Of a DNA stretch of 64,000 bases, positions 11,836 through 25,126 are shown one piece after another. The notes beneath the pieces were generated by a model. That model was not told the origin of the DNA. It made no database searches and was given only the letters and a program-made list of their open reading frames with translations. Source of the DNA: Megalopta genalis (taxonomy: Eukaryota; Arthropoda; Insecta; Hymenoptera; Halictidae); assembly GCF_051020955.1 (NCBI RefSeq), contig NC_135022.1:12512966-12576965 (forward strand), in the 5' to 3' direction. The position numbers and the translations under genes are program-made. Position 1 is the stretch's first letter. The number at the start of each line of letters is the position of its first letter.

Positions 11836-12239
11836 GAAATAAACGTAATTCAAAAATTGAGAATGTCACTCGGTAATAATAATTATGAAGGAGAAAGAAA
11901 GACAAAGAAAAATAAAATAGACCACAAAAATGTTAGTCAATGAATATAGTGATGGAACGAAATACATAATTACAATTTCCTTCATCTTTTCCTACTTCTT
12001 CAACTAACGACTCTCTCATCAGATTCAGTACATACATAGGCGGTATACTCTGGAGGACATCTATTTTAATTGTCGGTTTTATGGTGGTGGGTAGCCATAA
12101 CAGTAGCAGACGATATGTCAGATAATGTCAAAATCACGTAAAATTTATGCTTATTGACAAATTGACAACGATTGACTATTGTTACTGAAGAAACACATTG
12201 CAAGGTTACTAGTTGCTGATCAAGAGTCAGCCAATAGAT

Positions 12240-15200
12240 ATGGTAGAAAATCTCGCTGCGAAGTTATGCTTACTTTTGCCGGAAAAAGCCCAGTCAGGTA
12301 CACATCATGATTTCATAATTTTTCTAAAGTTACAAACAGTTGATGGATACATTGTTTTTTGCGTACATTATAACTGAAATATGCTCTGTAACACGAAAGA
12401 TTAATTTATAGCGGAACAATGGAAATTGTTAGGCCAAGAAAAAGATGGGTCTCTGTTGGTTGGATGGACAGAGGAAATAATAGAGAACGACATATCTGCA
12501 TCATATACTGTTGTAGGCCATTACGACCGGATTAACGATAAGTTACAGGTGTGTTACCAGTATACAAACTTTGTTTGTCCATTTGAAATTACTTACGTTT
12601 ATGTGACATAGGTATTACATCGATTTGGTGAAATATTAAATATAGTTCAAGCAACAATAAATCAGAGCCGGACTGTTTTTGGATATGTGACTAAACAGAA
12701 AATTTGTACAGACTTGAGTGTAGAACCTGCAATAGAAACGCAAGAGAATATATCAGCTGATACAGAAACATATGAAGCATATATTGCTGAATTACAAGAA
12801 GATAATGTAAAAATTCATAATTTAAATGCTAAAAGGACCAAGCAAGTACGCATACAATTTTTATACAGAGAAAAGGATGATGGACATATGGACAAATTTT
12901 TGTTATTAATTCATCAAGAATGTAAGCTTTTTATTAATTGCAATGGAGTGTTTTCTACTGATTAATGTAACATAAACCTTACAATTGTGCAGGTATCACA
13001 ATATATACCATATTATTTGATGCATCAGAATCAAACTTTCGTACGATGAAAGAATTAAAATCAGAATCATTGGTAAAAGCTTTTATTTGGGCTCAATGGG
13101 ACATGATGAATCAGGTTTTATATCATATACATCATCGACGAATCCCGGTGAGCGTCGTTTCGGAAAACGAAGAAGAGAAACAGAATAAATCTACTCGAAG
13201 TAATCCAACGCTCAGCGGACTACAGTTTCACGATGATTTGCCACATGAAACAGTGGTAAATAATTCGTTCCAAAGTCATATGAAACTCACGATATTTTAA
13301 AACAAACTTAAACTTAAGCATATTTCTTGTTTTTCAGTTAAACATCCCATTGAATCTACCTCAATTGTCAACTTCATCCAACTGTGGAACATACGAGGAC
13401 GACGTTATACCTCTGAGAGTTCACGATTGTTCGTTAGATCTTATTGTGGTCTCTGATTCGAAAGGAATGGTCTGTGTTTGCCACCATTATTTGTATCGTC
13501 CGGTAAAGCCGCAACAGCATGTACTTAACTCACTGAACGAATCTAATACAGTGCACTTCGCATATTCTGTAACGCTTCTTCACCACAGCTGTGTGATTCA
13601 TTGTGTTATACCAGGCATACCGTGGTCACGGGCTAAACTTATACGACCGACGTTTGCGATCTATGAACATCATCACATGATTGTTCTGGTGCAAGGTTTG
13701 TTTACTCACCTGCTCGAGATCGGAACGAATCACGAACCCTGTTGTCACATACTGTGTGGCCCGTTAACTTCTATCACGTCGCGTTCCTCTTACTTGGTAC
13801 CGTTACTTGAATTTGAAAAACATAACAAAGGAGGCAAAAAGAAATACGATTCGGCTACCTTTGAAGGAAGCAACGCGATTACTTGTCCTAATACGAGCAT
13901 ACTAACAATAGATCTACCTACACTAGACTTGGTACAACTAACAATCCCTTCTGACTTCCTTGTTGAAGTATTTCGTAAAGAATCGTCAGTGGAAGTGCGT
14001 TTGGGAATACTCCATTACTTTCTCTGCCACAGAAATGATATGGACATTATTTCGGAGTTAATGTGCTCGATCGCTGAAAAACCAAGGTCATTGGAAATAG
14101 TACGGTACATGCAAGAAATTCTTATCGGTGGTTCGTACGCTCTAGTACAAAAAAATTTGCTAGCCGATGCTGTACCTTTATTATCGTTGCTACCAGTCAC
14201 AACTATGGAAGAATACACAAGTTTTGAGATCAAAGTGAATGATTTGAGTATAACATTGAGTCACGAAAAACTCTGGAACACATCGGTAATGTTGCTTTCA
14301 CCCCAACAACGACTAATCCCTTATCGTAGCGACTTGTGGACTAGACTATGGGATCAACTGAGCAAAAATAATGGGGACAAAACAAGATTCAAGCCAAGCA
14401 AAGTTGCAGAGAAATTGTTAGTTTCTTTAGCGTGTTATCAACCCGAAGCACTGTCTAGATCCAGTACTCCAATGTCTCCGAGCGGAGGGTAACGCTATTT
14501 TTCGTGTTTAATGTTGATTAACAATACTCGATTTGCATGTTCTACGTTTATCACTACTATAATTTAATTCAATTGTTTATACGAATCTTATAGAAGAAGA
14601 AATTGTAAAGAATGGATTAAATATGTAATCGACTGGAATTATTAATGTCGCAGATTGGTTGTGGCTACCGTGTCACTCGGCGAGCTGACAGGTGGCCGCA
14701 GCAATAAACTATTGGATTCAAGTTTGCCATTCAACGAGACCGAAAGTTGTACAGCGTCGAAGCAGGAGCACGTCGTATCCGTGAATCTAAGAGAATTGTC
14801 GATGTATTTACTGAAACATGGTACGCAGACGTCCGTAATACATGTCCAAGGGTCCTGTACACCGCTACATGTTCATGCTATGGCAACTAGACACGTGGCA
14901 GCGCAACTGGAAGCATCCAGAGCTCTTTGCCAAATGTTGTGTAGAGCTGCGAACGTTGATCCTCGACTTGAACCAGAGCGTGGTTTTATATTAGTGTAAG
15001 ATGAGACGCAATGATAAATTAATATATATGTGATATATATTATATAATATATATTAATATAAATGTATTAATATATAATAATGATAAATTAATTACTTTT
15101 AGCGATCAATTGGACGAAGCAAGGCGATGGTTGTTGTTCTTACTATTAGAGCGTTACAGGTGCGCGATAGAAGGTATAGCGTTTCCCGCACCACAAGGAT

Positions 15201-15881
15201 TCACGTCATTTTTCACTTATCTTGGATACAGAACTCTAAAGTATTCGATGTTCTTGCAATATATTCAACGATCAGTATTCGAGTTGCAAGTGGATGTTAC
15301 TAAAATCATCATGGCTGGTATAATATTCGCTTTTATATTTGGATATGTTTGCTTATGATTTATTCACGACAATTTTTCATTCTATAGATATTAGCGACAC
15401 AAAAGAGAACGCTGTTCGTAAGCTAACATTGTTATCTTTGCTACCAAGATCACGAGCTAAGAGATTGTTGAATCAATGGTTGCATCCAGTGAGCTTTATG
15501 ATAAGAGCTCGAGAGCACGCTGCGAATATATTGTCTGGTGAATTGAGTCAAAATCGAGGTAGAACGTCACAGCATAGAAATCATCATAATGGTAACGACA
15601 AATTATTGAAACAAGAAAAAGAAATATAGACAATTGTGTATTTATATACACGAAATAAATTTGTTGTAGGTTTAGCTGCATTTCCCTCTGCAGATCGTTT
15701 ATCTCCACTAGATACCTTCCTCGATTTACTTACAGCAAAAGGTATGAATTTATACATCGGTCTGTTTTGTGTTTTTTACACGTTAAATTATGAAATATAT
15801 TTCTTTACAGCTAGTTTAGCCGAATTAGATTTTGGATTACTTATAGAAGCTACGGTTACATCTACGGAAGATTTTTTATAG
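12240..15881 (+). CDS. GSAP: Gamma-secretase-activating protein (GSAP; fly pigeon)
   Basis: Ten exons with consistent phase: 12240-12297, 12412-12548, 12612-12921, 12993-13255, 13338-14488, 14654-14995, 15103-15317, 15388-15591, 15670-15741 and 15811-15881. They encode 940 residues (human about 854). Human GSAP modulates gamma-secretase cleavage of APP; the fly homologue is pigeon. Diagnostic matches are FIWAQWDMMNQVLYHI in exon 4, the long exon 5 with GMVCVCHHY and LFTHLLEIG, and the conserved C-terminal FTSFFTYLGYRTL, LTLLSLLPRSRAKRLLNQW and FGLLIEATV. No signal peptide or membrane span is apparent. The start is the first in-frame ATG after a CCAAT-containing leader. An AT-rich palindromic tract at about 15022-15082 fills most of intron 6. 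Confidence 0.88.
15022..15082. repeat. AT-rich palindromic simple repeat
   Basis: Nearly pure A/T run of ATAT and TTAATATA words inside a GSAP intron. It is self-complementary and low complexity, with no evident function. Confidence 0.6.
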
Positions 15882-18499
15882 ATAACTGTATTTTAGTCGA
15901 ATTTTAACTATAATGAACCGCAGCAATTACACCTAAAACCTTTTTTTACAATCAAAAATAGTAGTACAATTAATGTTTTAAACGTATCAAGTGCCATTGC
16001 TATTTTCCAAAATATCCAATCTTCTTAACCGTATTTTTAAATGTGTAGGTATTCCACTCTTAAGAATTCTAAACACTAGACGTTTTTCATAATTTTAAAA
16101 TAACTTTGTACATGATCGAAAACCGCAGACTCCTTTTATACCACTGCTCTAGAATAGTCATAATCTATAGCAAATCAGCTTTCCAATGTTTTAAATGCGT
16201 TTAAATTTTCTAATGAATTGTATCTTATATTTTATTGTACATTTAACAGAGCGGTATTCTTGTTTCTATTATTCTTGTATTAACGCTACTATTACATTGT
16301 TATAGTTTTGTATGAATGTTGTTAACTCTTCAATGAGATAGTTATTTATCATAATGTTGTATATTTACCTATATCGATATTAATCGAAGATAATTTTAAT
16401 AATTTTACGTGCAATATTTGTGTAACTAGACAAATTTTAAGTTGTTTCAATTTTTGTCGGATTTTCATCGAAGTCGTCATGACGCTCAGAGTATTCAGAT
16501 TCCAGACTTCTTTCATTTGTACCTTACTTCGCCTTTGCAAAAACATAAATATCTCGTTAACAAAAATACATATCAGGAGATATGTACAAAAATGCAGCAG
16601 TATTAATCTTTCTGTAAATGTGAATATAAATGATTAAATAACAATTGCGTTTTTTAATATTCCCCTCTTTTGTATTGTAAATCTTCTTGAATTCAAAACT
16701 AGGTATTATAAGCACGAAATTAGTATTCATATTACCATTTCTTAAACAACATTTCCATAAGTGGAAATGGATTTAATAGAGATATTATAAACAACACCTA
16801 AATCATGCTCGGGAATTAGTTGCCTTTCGCGACCGATTTTTGAAAGCGCCGCCATCTGTCCCCCATTGTGCGTCTCGCTCCCTGCGGCGGCATAGCTTCA
16901 GGTGCGTGCCACATGAATTACGTATGGCACATCAGGGCGACATTCTCAAAGTTTTCGCCATCGTTTTAAAATCCCCCAAAAAACTGCCAGATTTACAATG
17001 GACGGAATTCGTGCGCATGCTTTACAAAATGAAATCATATTTTCAAATGAAAGCCAAATTCGTTGGCATAAACCTGTATTACAGTTCAGCATTAATACGT
17101 TAAGTGTTACGTATTTTACTATGGTAAAAAGATTTATAGCGATATTTAAAGTGTCGATATTTATTAACAACAAATTTTGAAATCAACTATGTCTGAAATA
17201 CTAATAAAAATATGCTTTAAATTTAAGACGATGCAATTTACATTTCATTTCTCGAAAATTAAATAATAATTCATCATAATTGAACTTTCAAACTTCTGAA
17301 AGATTTTACATACATAATCACTTTTACAAGTGGAACGCGCAAAACTGTTTGCGAATGGTAATCCATTCATAATTTCAGGCTTTCCGATATTCAAAACAGA
17401 ACGAAATAGTTGTCTGAGCATTAAATTCACGAACTTTTTCGTCTACGATAAGTGATCAATTTTAAACTGCTATTCACAATTTTAATTAACCTAAATATAT
17501 TTAAATATTCATTGAAATTAATCACTTTAACTGGAGTTTAAAGGGTACTTGATTTTCATATCTTAATTGTGTACATAATAAATTTGTACATATGTACATA
17601 CATGTACGTTACAGTCAATTCAAAATGGTATCTGTAACCGCACATTTCTATCCCCACCAGATCATTGCGCACCCGTCAGTGTTCAGGTTTTTAAGAAAGA
17701 GAAAAAGGAATGTGCAAGAGAGATAGAAATAGTATAAATTTTACTCCCGTATTTTTATATCGCGTTTTAATATCAGATTTATTCGGTTAGTAAAATTAGC
17801 ACATGCTTAAACAAATGTAGGCAAACAAACGATGAAGTGAGACAAGTTACATTTATGCCATTTCCACGAGCATTTCTGTTCATATTTCATATGTACAACA
17901 TGTAATGCCGTCTCACTTCTTTGACATAGTTCGTCTTTGTCTCCGACGCAGAGCAGCATAGCAGCACTGTCACGATAATGCGCCGCTAACCAATGAGAGC
18001 GAAGATCAAATAGATTCCCCTGTTCTCGAGCGTCTCTCGGGTAAATGGATCATAAGGAGCAAACAAGTTTATGGAAAGGAAATGCACAGGGACGCCATCG
18101 TGCAACGTCTCGACCAATCAGAGGCAAGAAGCCAGGTTCAGTCGAGTCTACGACGTATACATTTCGGAATGCAGAAGCGGTGGGCCTGTGAAAAGATGGT
18201 GTTCTAAAGGCTCGAGACATTCGTTCCGTGGTCGTTCCTAGCTGACGAACCGTGGTTGCCAGCCATATTGTTTTACCGCAGTGTTTGTTTTGGTGCAGCC
18301 TTGTTCGCGTACAACGGAATCCGAAGAGATCGGCTGGAAGGAAGCTAGAACAGTCGAAGTGCACTCTAAGAAACTGTTCAGGCGGTGCGCGTATACGGTG
18401 GTTTTGCTGTATTTTTCGGCATAATCATTCGTTGCTCGCGGGCTAAGCCTATAATAATCTGTGGGTGTCAGTCGTGAGCCAGGACGGTGAACGGCAGAA
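15882..18499. other. Intergenic: GSAP 3' side and akirin 5' region
   Basis: 15882-17600 is AT-rich and probably starts with the GSAP 3' UTR. I found no coding exon. A GC-richer island at about 16830-16960 (GCGCCGCCATCTG) resembles an insect promoter fragment but has no gene attached. From about 17930 the sequence becomes CpG-richer up to the akirin ATG and probably holds its promoter and 5' UTR. Confidence 0.45.
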
Positions 18500-20158
18500 A
18501 TGGCCTGCGCCACTTTAAAGAGATCTTTGGAGTTCGACCCGGTGCATAGTCATGGTCGTCCCAGTAAACGACGAAGATGCGTGCCGATGTGTGTTTCGCC
18601 CGGTACATCGACGCAGGCCAACTCCAGGCCACAGAACCCTTCGCCTTTCGGCGAAGTAGCCCACAAACTGACGCCTGGTAATTAACTATAGGCCACGGCC
18701 ATTTTTCTTTTTCTTTTTCTTCTTCCTTCTTCTCTTTCTTTCCTTGGCTCCCTCCCCTTCATTTCTGTCTATTTCCTCGTTATGTACAATGTGACGGTAG
18801 AGAAGGGATGGTTAGGAGGCCATTCCAGCGATTTAAAACTTGAATTCGCAACGTTTGTAAAGGGGGGGTGCGGTGAGGTAGGGCGTTTTGCCATGGAAGG
18901 GGAGGGGACGCGTAAATCATATGGTAATGTAGTAACGGACATCGAGGAATCAAACTTCTTTTCTTCTTTATTTTTATAAACGGTATTCCAGTTCTTATAG
19001 CACAATAAAAAAAAAAGATCTTATCCGAAACATAAAGCTAAAAGTATAGGATACAATTTTTTCATATATTGCCTCGTTCTCGAGAAATTCAAGTTTAAAG
19101 ATTCGTCATGCACACATCAGTAGATACAGTAAATCATGAATAGGCGATACCTATTTGATAGCACGCTTGCTTCACATCTACTTTTAAATGTCAATTTTCT
19201 TGAAAAAGAAACCTCCTACGAGAAAACTTTATCCTATATTTTCAAATGATATTTTCCAAAATAATGTTCCCTTTTCGATTATAATATCGAGACACCGCGT
19301 ACATGTATCGTTCTGATATTATTTGAAAATGAGATTCAATTTTTAATAATTCGATTGATTTAGTGTTCATTGTTCTATATTTATTGTGACCTTAAATTTA
19401 CTCTCATAGGGATGTAAACTATATTATGTCTTAGTTTTGGATATTTTAAATTTATATTCTGAAAAAATATATACATCTGATTAATTGTAGAAGCCATGTT
19501 AGGTAATGATTCATATGAACTAGGTTAAGTGGAATGACTAGGGAAATACAATATATCAAGTGACAATAATTTTCTTTATATATAGAAAAAATGGCTGCTA
19601 ATATAAGAGAAGAAATTCGAAGACTGCATCGGCGCAAACAATTACATTTTAGTCCACAAACTAATAATGGTGATTCTTCGGACATGGAAGGTCCTGCTAG
19701 TCCTTCAAGCCCATCTGTGTGTGGTTCAAATTCATATAGTTATAGTCCTAGTGGAAAGGAAAAACCGTTATTCACTTTCAGACAGGTATATACAATATAT
19801 TAATAATTTCAGACAAATAATTATGTATGACTCCATGTTAATAGCATTAATGTGAAATATTGGATTGAATAATCAATGAATAATCAATTATTTTCAAGGT
19901 TGGCTTGATTTGCGAGAGAATGCTTAAGGAACAAGAAACACAGATTCGAGAAGAATATGATCAGATTCTAAATATGAAGCTGTCCGAGCAATATGATGCT
20001 TTTGTCAAATTCACCTATGACCAGATACAAAAAAGATTTGAATCTGCAGCAGCGCCAAGTTGTAAGTGAATTATTATATGGAAATGTTTCTAAAGAATAT
20101 TTATTGTGTCCTAAATCCGTTTCATTTTAATAATTCCTGTGTTTTAGATCTATCCTAA
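18500..20158 (+). CDS. akirin: Akirin, nuclear transcription cofactor
   Basis: Four exons: 18500-18677, 19586-19785, 19899-20061 and 20148-20158, giving 183 residues. The last exon encodes only the end of the conserved C-terminus, SYLS. Akirin is a small nuclear adaptor that links NF-kB-type factors (Relish in the fly Imd pathway) and Twist to Brahma/SWI-SNF chromatin remodelling. The N-terminus is the family signature MACATLKRSLEFDP followed by the nuclear localisation signal PSKRRR. The C-terminal part is the conserved helical domain (VGLICERMLKEQE, IREEYDQIL, YDAFVKFTYDQI). Exon 1 sits in a CpG-rich leader and is followed by a 0.9 kb AT-rich intron. The 3' UTR may run to an AATAAA at about 21353. 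Confidence 0.95.
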
Positions 20159-22463
20159 AACAAGATTCTTATTTATAAGAACATGTTTCTGTGAAGAATA
20201 TTAGGTGAGCTACATATGTACAAACTTATTCTATATATTTCTATAAAGTAAAATATGTTTCTAATTTGTTTAATTAGCGTTATATAATTTTATATTATTT
20301 TATATATTATTGTAGATTTCTACTGTGTGAGACAAATTTTGCTTGAAGTTTCAAATGAGGTAAGCAGCATCGCCTCGTTCAAGAAAATGTCTTTAAGAAA
20401 ATTCATATTGTAATTTACATCTAAAAAAATCTGTCTGGTAAAAATGAAAAAAAAATTAGTAATGTAAGTTTAGTAGGTTTGCAACAACAGCAATCGTACT
20501 ACGAAAATCTACAGTGTATACTATTGAATTTACATGAACTAACAATATTTGTACTGGCTGATATTAGAAATGCGCTGGTATCAGGGAACTGTACTAAAAT
20601 TCAAGTTATGTACAAATGTTAATATAGAAGTTGCACACAGTGTATAACTGTGCTTGAAGATCAGGAGACAAGAAGCATCTTTGATTTGTCCAGGGTTCTG
20701 TAACATCAAACATAATTGTTTAAAATTAGATAAATGTTTATTCCTTAGAAATTTCAATGGACTTTCTTACGAACTATCAAAGATTAACGATGAATTATTC
20801 TTTTTCTTTTCACGATGTAAATTGCCAATCATCGCTCAACTTAACGCAATAACAAATACTCTAATAACGCAAAAATGTGAAAATGTATATGGAAGTATTT
20901 CAGAGCAAGCACTGTGTTTACTGAAAGAAAACTTATGAAACTACATAACGGGGGAAGTTGTTTCCATGGCTTTTTAATTACACTTTATTTAAGAAAGTAA
21001 AGTGAAGAATAACATAAGCACTTTATATGTATTTAGATAATTTTATTTTGACAATTATAAAATCTTTTTTTTTTCGTTCGCGTGTACAATTGTATGTACA
21101 AACTATTACTGTGAACAACATTCCCCTAAATATACTCTGAAGATTGAACGAGTGAGGTATAAAATTTTAAGAACAATTTTACATGCGTCATTTGTCATAC
21201 AAAGTAACGTTTATTTGAATTTTTATACGTTCTAAAAATTTCTCTTAGTACAATTTTTTATTTAAAATTCAAATACGAATATTTGTAAAGGAAAAAAAGG
21301 AACGTATGGCTTATAACATTGTACGAACCTATTGTCAAAAATGAGTATTTGAAATAAAGATTTCATAAAATTTTGCAAATATTTCTGTTCCCTGGTAGCA
21401 ACGACTTTCTGTAGCATAATAAAGCAGTAAATAATGAATATATATACCTATACACTTTAACTGTGCCTATTATTAGACATATTTATCGCGATAATTCTAG
21501 TATATATTACTTACTGTTATTGACCTTAAAATTGTTTAGTTTATAGTCATTCGTTTTTATATTGTATCTCGTTTTCTTGCGTTTAATTTTGGTCTTTTTC
21601 TTTTTATTACAAAGAAACCAAATAGGCTGTATTTAATTCGAATCAGGTTTTCTTGATTGCATGTATTTTTTGTTGTGGCATGGAATTATTCATATCGAAA
21701 AAAGCATAAACATCAAGAAACATTAATCTGAAAAGCTGTCTGCATATTGCAAATTCATTTTATTACTATTTAAGAGACGTATATTCGAAAATCGATTGTT
21801 TCTCCAATTATAAAAACACATTTTGAAGAAGGGCATTAACAATTGCCTTGTTCATTCACAAAAAAATGGTGTCTTTCAGTTACCAGAACGATTTTGGGAA
21901 CACATTACTAAATAGTGTTTGCACAATAGTGTGTAAATAATATACCAAGTGTTTATTGACTACTGAATGTGAAAGAAGAAAGAAATACAAGTGGCTTTAG
22001 TTATTAACGATAAGTAATACCTACTTGAGAAACAATAGATATTGTTTACCATTAAGAAAAATTTGTGAAAAATACACCGAAGTGATTCCTCAGTCATTCA
22101 GGGGATTTTGATTTCAATTAAAATACCTCCATATTATATTATGTAAGCACTTATTATCGAAATAAATATAAGTCTAAGACTGATTATGCGTACTTCTTTA
22201 TTTTGATATCTGAACGTTTATAGATACACATATAAGTAAACAAAGTAATTTGTCAGAGTTACGAATTGCAATGGTTTTAGTATTCAATAATTCAAGTACT
22301 TTAGTTTTTATGAATATTCACAAAATGATGGTCTGTGCACTAAACCAAGAGGCAAACAAAATTTTGCACAACTCTTAAATTTTGTCACTTTCCTGGTTGA
22401 ACGTTGCACGAGCTACTGAATCAGCTCTTCGATGCACGTAACAAACCACTTAGATCTGTATTC
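20159..22463. other. Akirin 3' UTR and Arr2 upstream DNA
   Basis: AT-rich, with no supported exon. Candidate AATAAA signals for akirin occur near 21353. A 94-codon frame at 20654-20938 has no recognisable features and I treat it as chance. The right end probably contains the Arr2 promoter. Confidence 0.45.
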
Positions 22464-22545
22464 TAATCTTATTATCTAACTCTGGTAATAAAATAATGTT
22501 ATTAGTAGTATGGCTTCAAGAAGCCCTTTGGAGACTATATGAAGT
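22464..22545 (+). promoter_or_regulatory. Putative photoreceptor-type promoter of Arr2
   Basis: TAATCTTATTA at 22464-22474 differs at one position from the palindromic homeodomain P3/RCSI consensus TAATYNRATTA, known from opsin and other phototransduction promoters. TATATGA at about 22536 could be a TATA element. The order (P3-like site, then TATA, then gene) is like that of insect rhodopsin-class promoters. This is motif reading only. Confidence 0.3.
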
Positions 22546-22627
22546 CCGCTGTTCATGCTAGGAGACTGTCACTTCTGGGCGGGAAACAAACTTGTGTTAT
22601 TTCATTTGATTAAAAAAATTGTGCCAA

Positions 22628-24325
22628 ATGTTTCCCCTCCTGTTTTTGGCTTACGTTGTAGCCATCAAGGTATTCAAGAAAACTACTCCAAATGGTAAGC
22701 AATAGAATACAGTGCTGGAGATATTGTAGTATTGAGAAATGTAGAGTATACTTAATGTTAAACACATAATTTATATTAATTGTAGGAAAAGTTACGGTTT
22801 ACCTTGGCAAAAGAGACTTCATTGATCACCTGGACAGTGTAGATCCCATCGATGGCATCGTCGTCGTTGACACCGATTATCTTCAGGGACGAAAGGTTTA
22901 TGGACAGGTAAATATAAAATCGTCCTTGTATAAGAATTAATACTCAAAGTTATCTATTTCAAAAATACATTACTTAGGTGACAACAACTTTCCGCTATGG
23001 CCGCGAAGAAGATGAAGTTATGGGTGTCAAATTCAGCAAGGAACTCGTTTTAAGTCGTGAGCAAATAGTGCCAATTAAGAAGGAAAAACAGGACATGACA
23101 CCTGTACAAGAGCGTCTCCTGAAAAGGCTCGGGCAAAACGCATATCCTTTCTTGTTCCAATTCCCAGTTAACTCCCCCAGCTCTGTCACACTACAGCCTG
23201 GTGATGACGATCAGGGGAAACCATTGGGAGTAGAATATACCATCAAAATATACGTCGGCGAACACGAAGAAGATAGGGTAGTCAATCTATTAAAATTTTA
23301 CCTTCTATTTATTTGCATTATAAAACATACACGGTATTTAACTGAAATTGCTTGCACAGGGACACAAACGATCATCTGTATCACTAGCAATAAAGAAATT
23401 GCAGTATGCTCCACCGACAAGAGGACGTAAAATACCCAGCTCCTTGGTTTCTAAAGGATTTACTTTCTCTCAGGGCAAATTGAGTCTCGAAGTCACGCTA
23501 GACAGGGAAATTTACTACCATGGAGAAAAAGTAGCAGCGAACCTTATAGTTACCAATAATTCTCGAAAAGCAGTGAAGAATATCAAGGTATATAATCCAT
23601 AAGTGGTACAATTCAAACTGTATTCTCTATCATGTATTAATGATTGGTATTTTCCAGTTGTTTGTAGTTCAGCATTGCGAAGTCACAATGGTCAATACCC
23701 AATTCTCCCGACACATAGCGAGCTTGGAAACACGCGAAGGGTGCCCCATTACACCGGGTGCAGCTTTCACAAAACAGTTTTATCTTGTACCATTAGCCAG
23801 CAGCAATAAAGATCGACGCGGCATTGCGCTTGATGGACATCTAAAAGTAAAAACAAAGACACATTATTAAGGAGATATTTATGATCCTTTGCACTGGTTT
23901 TATTATATTTCATTTACATTCTATTCAGGAGGATGATGTGAATCTTGCATCTTCTACTCTGGTTGCTGAGGGTAAAGCTCCAAATGAGGCTATGGGTATT
24001 GTCATCTCTTACTCTGTGAGAGTGAAATTGAACTGCGGTACCTTGGGTGGTGAACTGGTTACAGATGTACCACTCAAGTTAATGCATCCAGCTCCAGGTA
24101 AACAAATTGATAATATTATTACTAGAATTAATTGCTGAGTTTATATTCTAAACGTGTAATATATTTTCTTACTTCTCAGGAGCTGCAGAAAGAGAAAAGG
24201 CTATATTGAAGAAGAACAAAACCGTGGATAGAATACGCTTTGATAATTCTTGTTACTCTAACGACGATGACGATAATATCGTGTTCGAAGACTTTGCTCG
24301 CCTGCGTCTGAACGAACCAGAATAA
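22628..24325 (+). CDS. Arr2: Visual arrestin (arrestin 2, phosrestin-1 type)
   Basis: Exons: 22628 (or 22662)-22694, 22786-22907, 22978-23277, 23360-23587, 23658-23846, 23929-24097 and 24180-24325, about 400 residues (fly Arr2 401). The product binds light-activated metarhodopsin in photoreceptors and ends signalling. Hallmarks: IKVFKKTTPNGKVTVYLGKR, YGREEDEVMGVKFSKEL, PLGVEYTIK, SLEVTLDREIYYHGEK, EGCPITPGA, DEDVNLASST-like EDDVNLASST, and the acidic tail DDDDNIVFEDFARL. The N-terminus is uncertain. Insect arrestins begin MVVxVKVFKK; here GTT GTA GCC ATC is preceded by TAC, and the nearest in-frame ATG adds MFPLLFLAY. A pyrimidine-rich acceptor-like TTGTAG at 22656-22661 could instead join an unseen first exon. 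AATAAA lies at 24512. Confidence 0.92.
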
Positions 24326-24349
24326 ATTACCTTCGAAAAGGCAATTATT

Positions 24350-24487
24350 TACATCAAAAGAATCTTAGATTCGAGAATAGATTGTAGTACATTTAATTCA
24401 GGATCAAATAGAATTGTATTAAATAGTAGAAAGTACACTATAATGTATATAAATAGAACAGTCGACTCTAAGATTCTTTTGATGTAA
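24350..24487. repeat. Near-perfect inverted repeat in Arr2 3' UTR
   Basis: TTACATCAAAAGAATCTTAG begins at about 24350, continues AxTCGA, and recurs as its reverse complement ending near 24487: 26 bases with one mismatch, spaced by about 85 bases. It starts 25 bases after the stop codon and precedes the AATAAA at 24512, so it should fold in the mature mRNA. It might be a UTR structural element or a small MITE. Confidence 0.6.
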
Positions 24488-25126
24488 GTTACACCGACGT
24501 ATTAATGAAAAAATAAAAAGGTACAGAAGGTAAAATGATTATTGTATCGATAACTTGTGTACGGCGTCATGCGGAAGTAAATAAATGTTAATGTGAGAAA
24601 AAATGTGACAAAAAAGTACAAAAAAAAGCGAAAAGTACGATACAAAAAAACGTGTACCGTCTTAAAATTTCTATCCGATGGTGGTGGTCGGCAAGAAATT
24701 TTCATAAAGACAAACAAAAAAAATAATTCAAAGTAAGCTTAATGAATACTTTATATTCGGCTAAGTTTAAACTTTCCCGCCTTACCAGAAGTGACGTGTA
24801 TGCTATTAATTTTGATTAATTGTGATTATAACGTGTCTGTAAATGTTTATTTATTACAAATTGATGACATTATTGAGTTATAATCTATATGTTAGAAGAA
24901 AAATATAAATACTGCAAAATGCGGATGTTTGAATCTCATTTCTTTTACTTACGAACTTATTGTTAATTCCAATTCCCGATTGTTCCAGAAGTTAAAAGAA
25001 TGTCAACTCTTACCAATCCCAAAAAATTATATATTTGATGACTATACAAAATATTACAAGGATCTTAGTAACCATTCAGTCTTAAATAGCATCGTTAAAT
25101 ATCTAACAATGCTGACTGTATCCTGT

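Noticed and set aside
20654..20938. 94-codon plus-strand frame downstream of akirin
   Set aside because: AT-rich, no recognisable motif, lies in the probable akirin 3' UTR.
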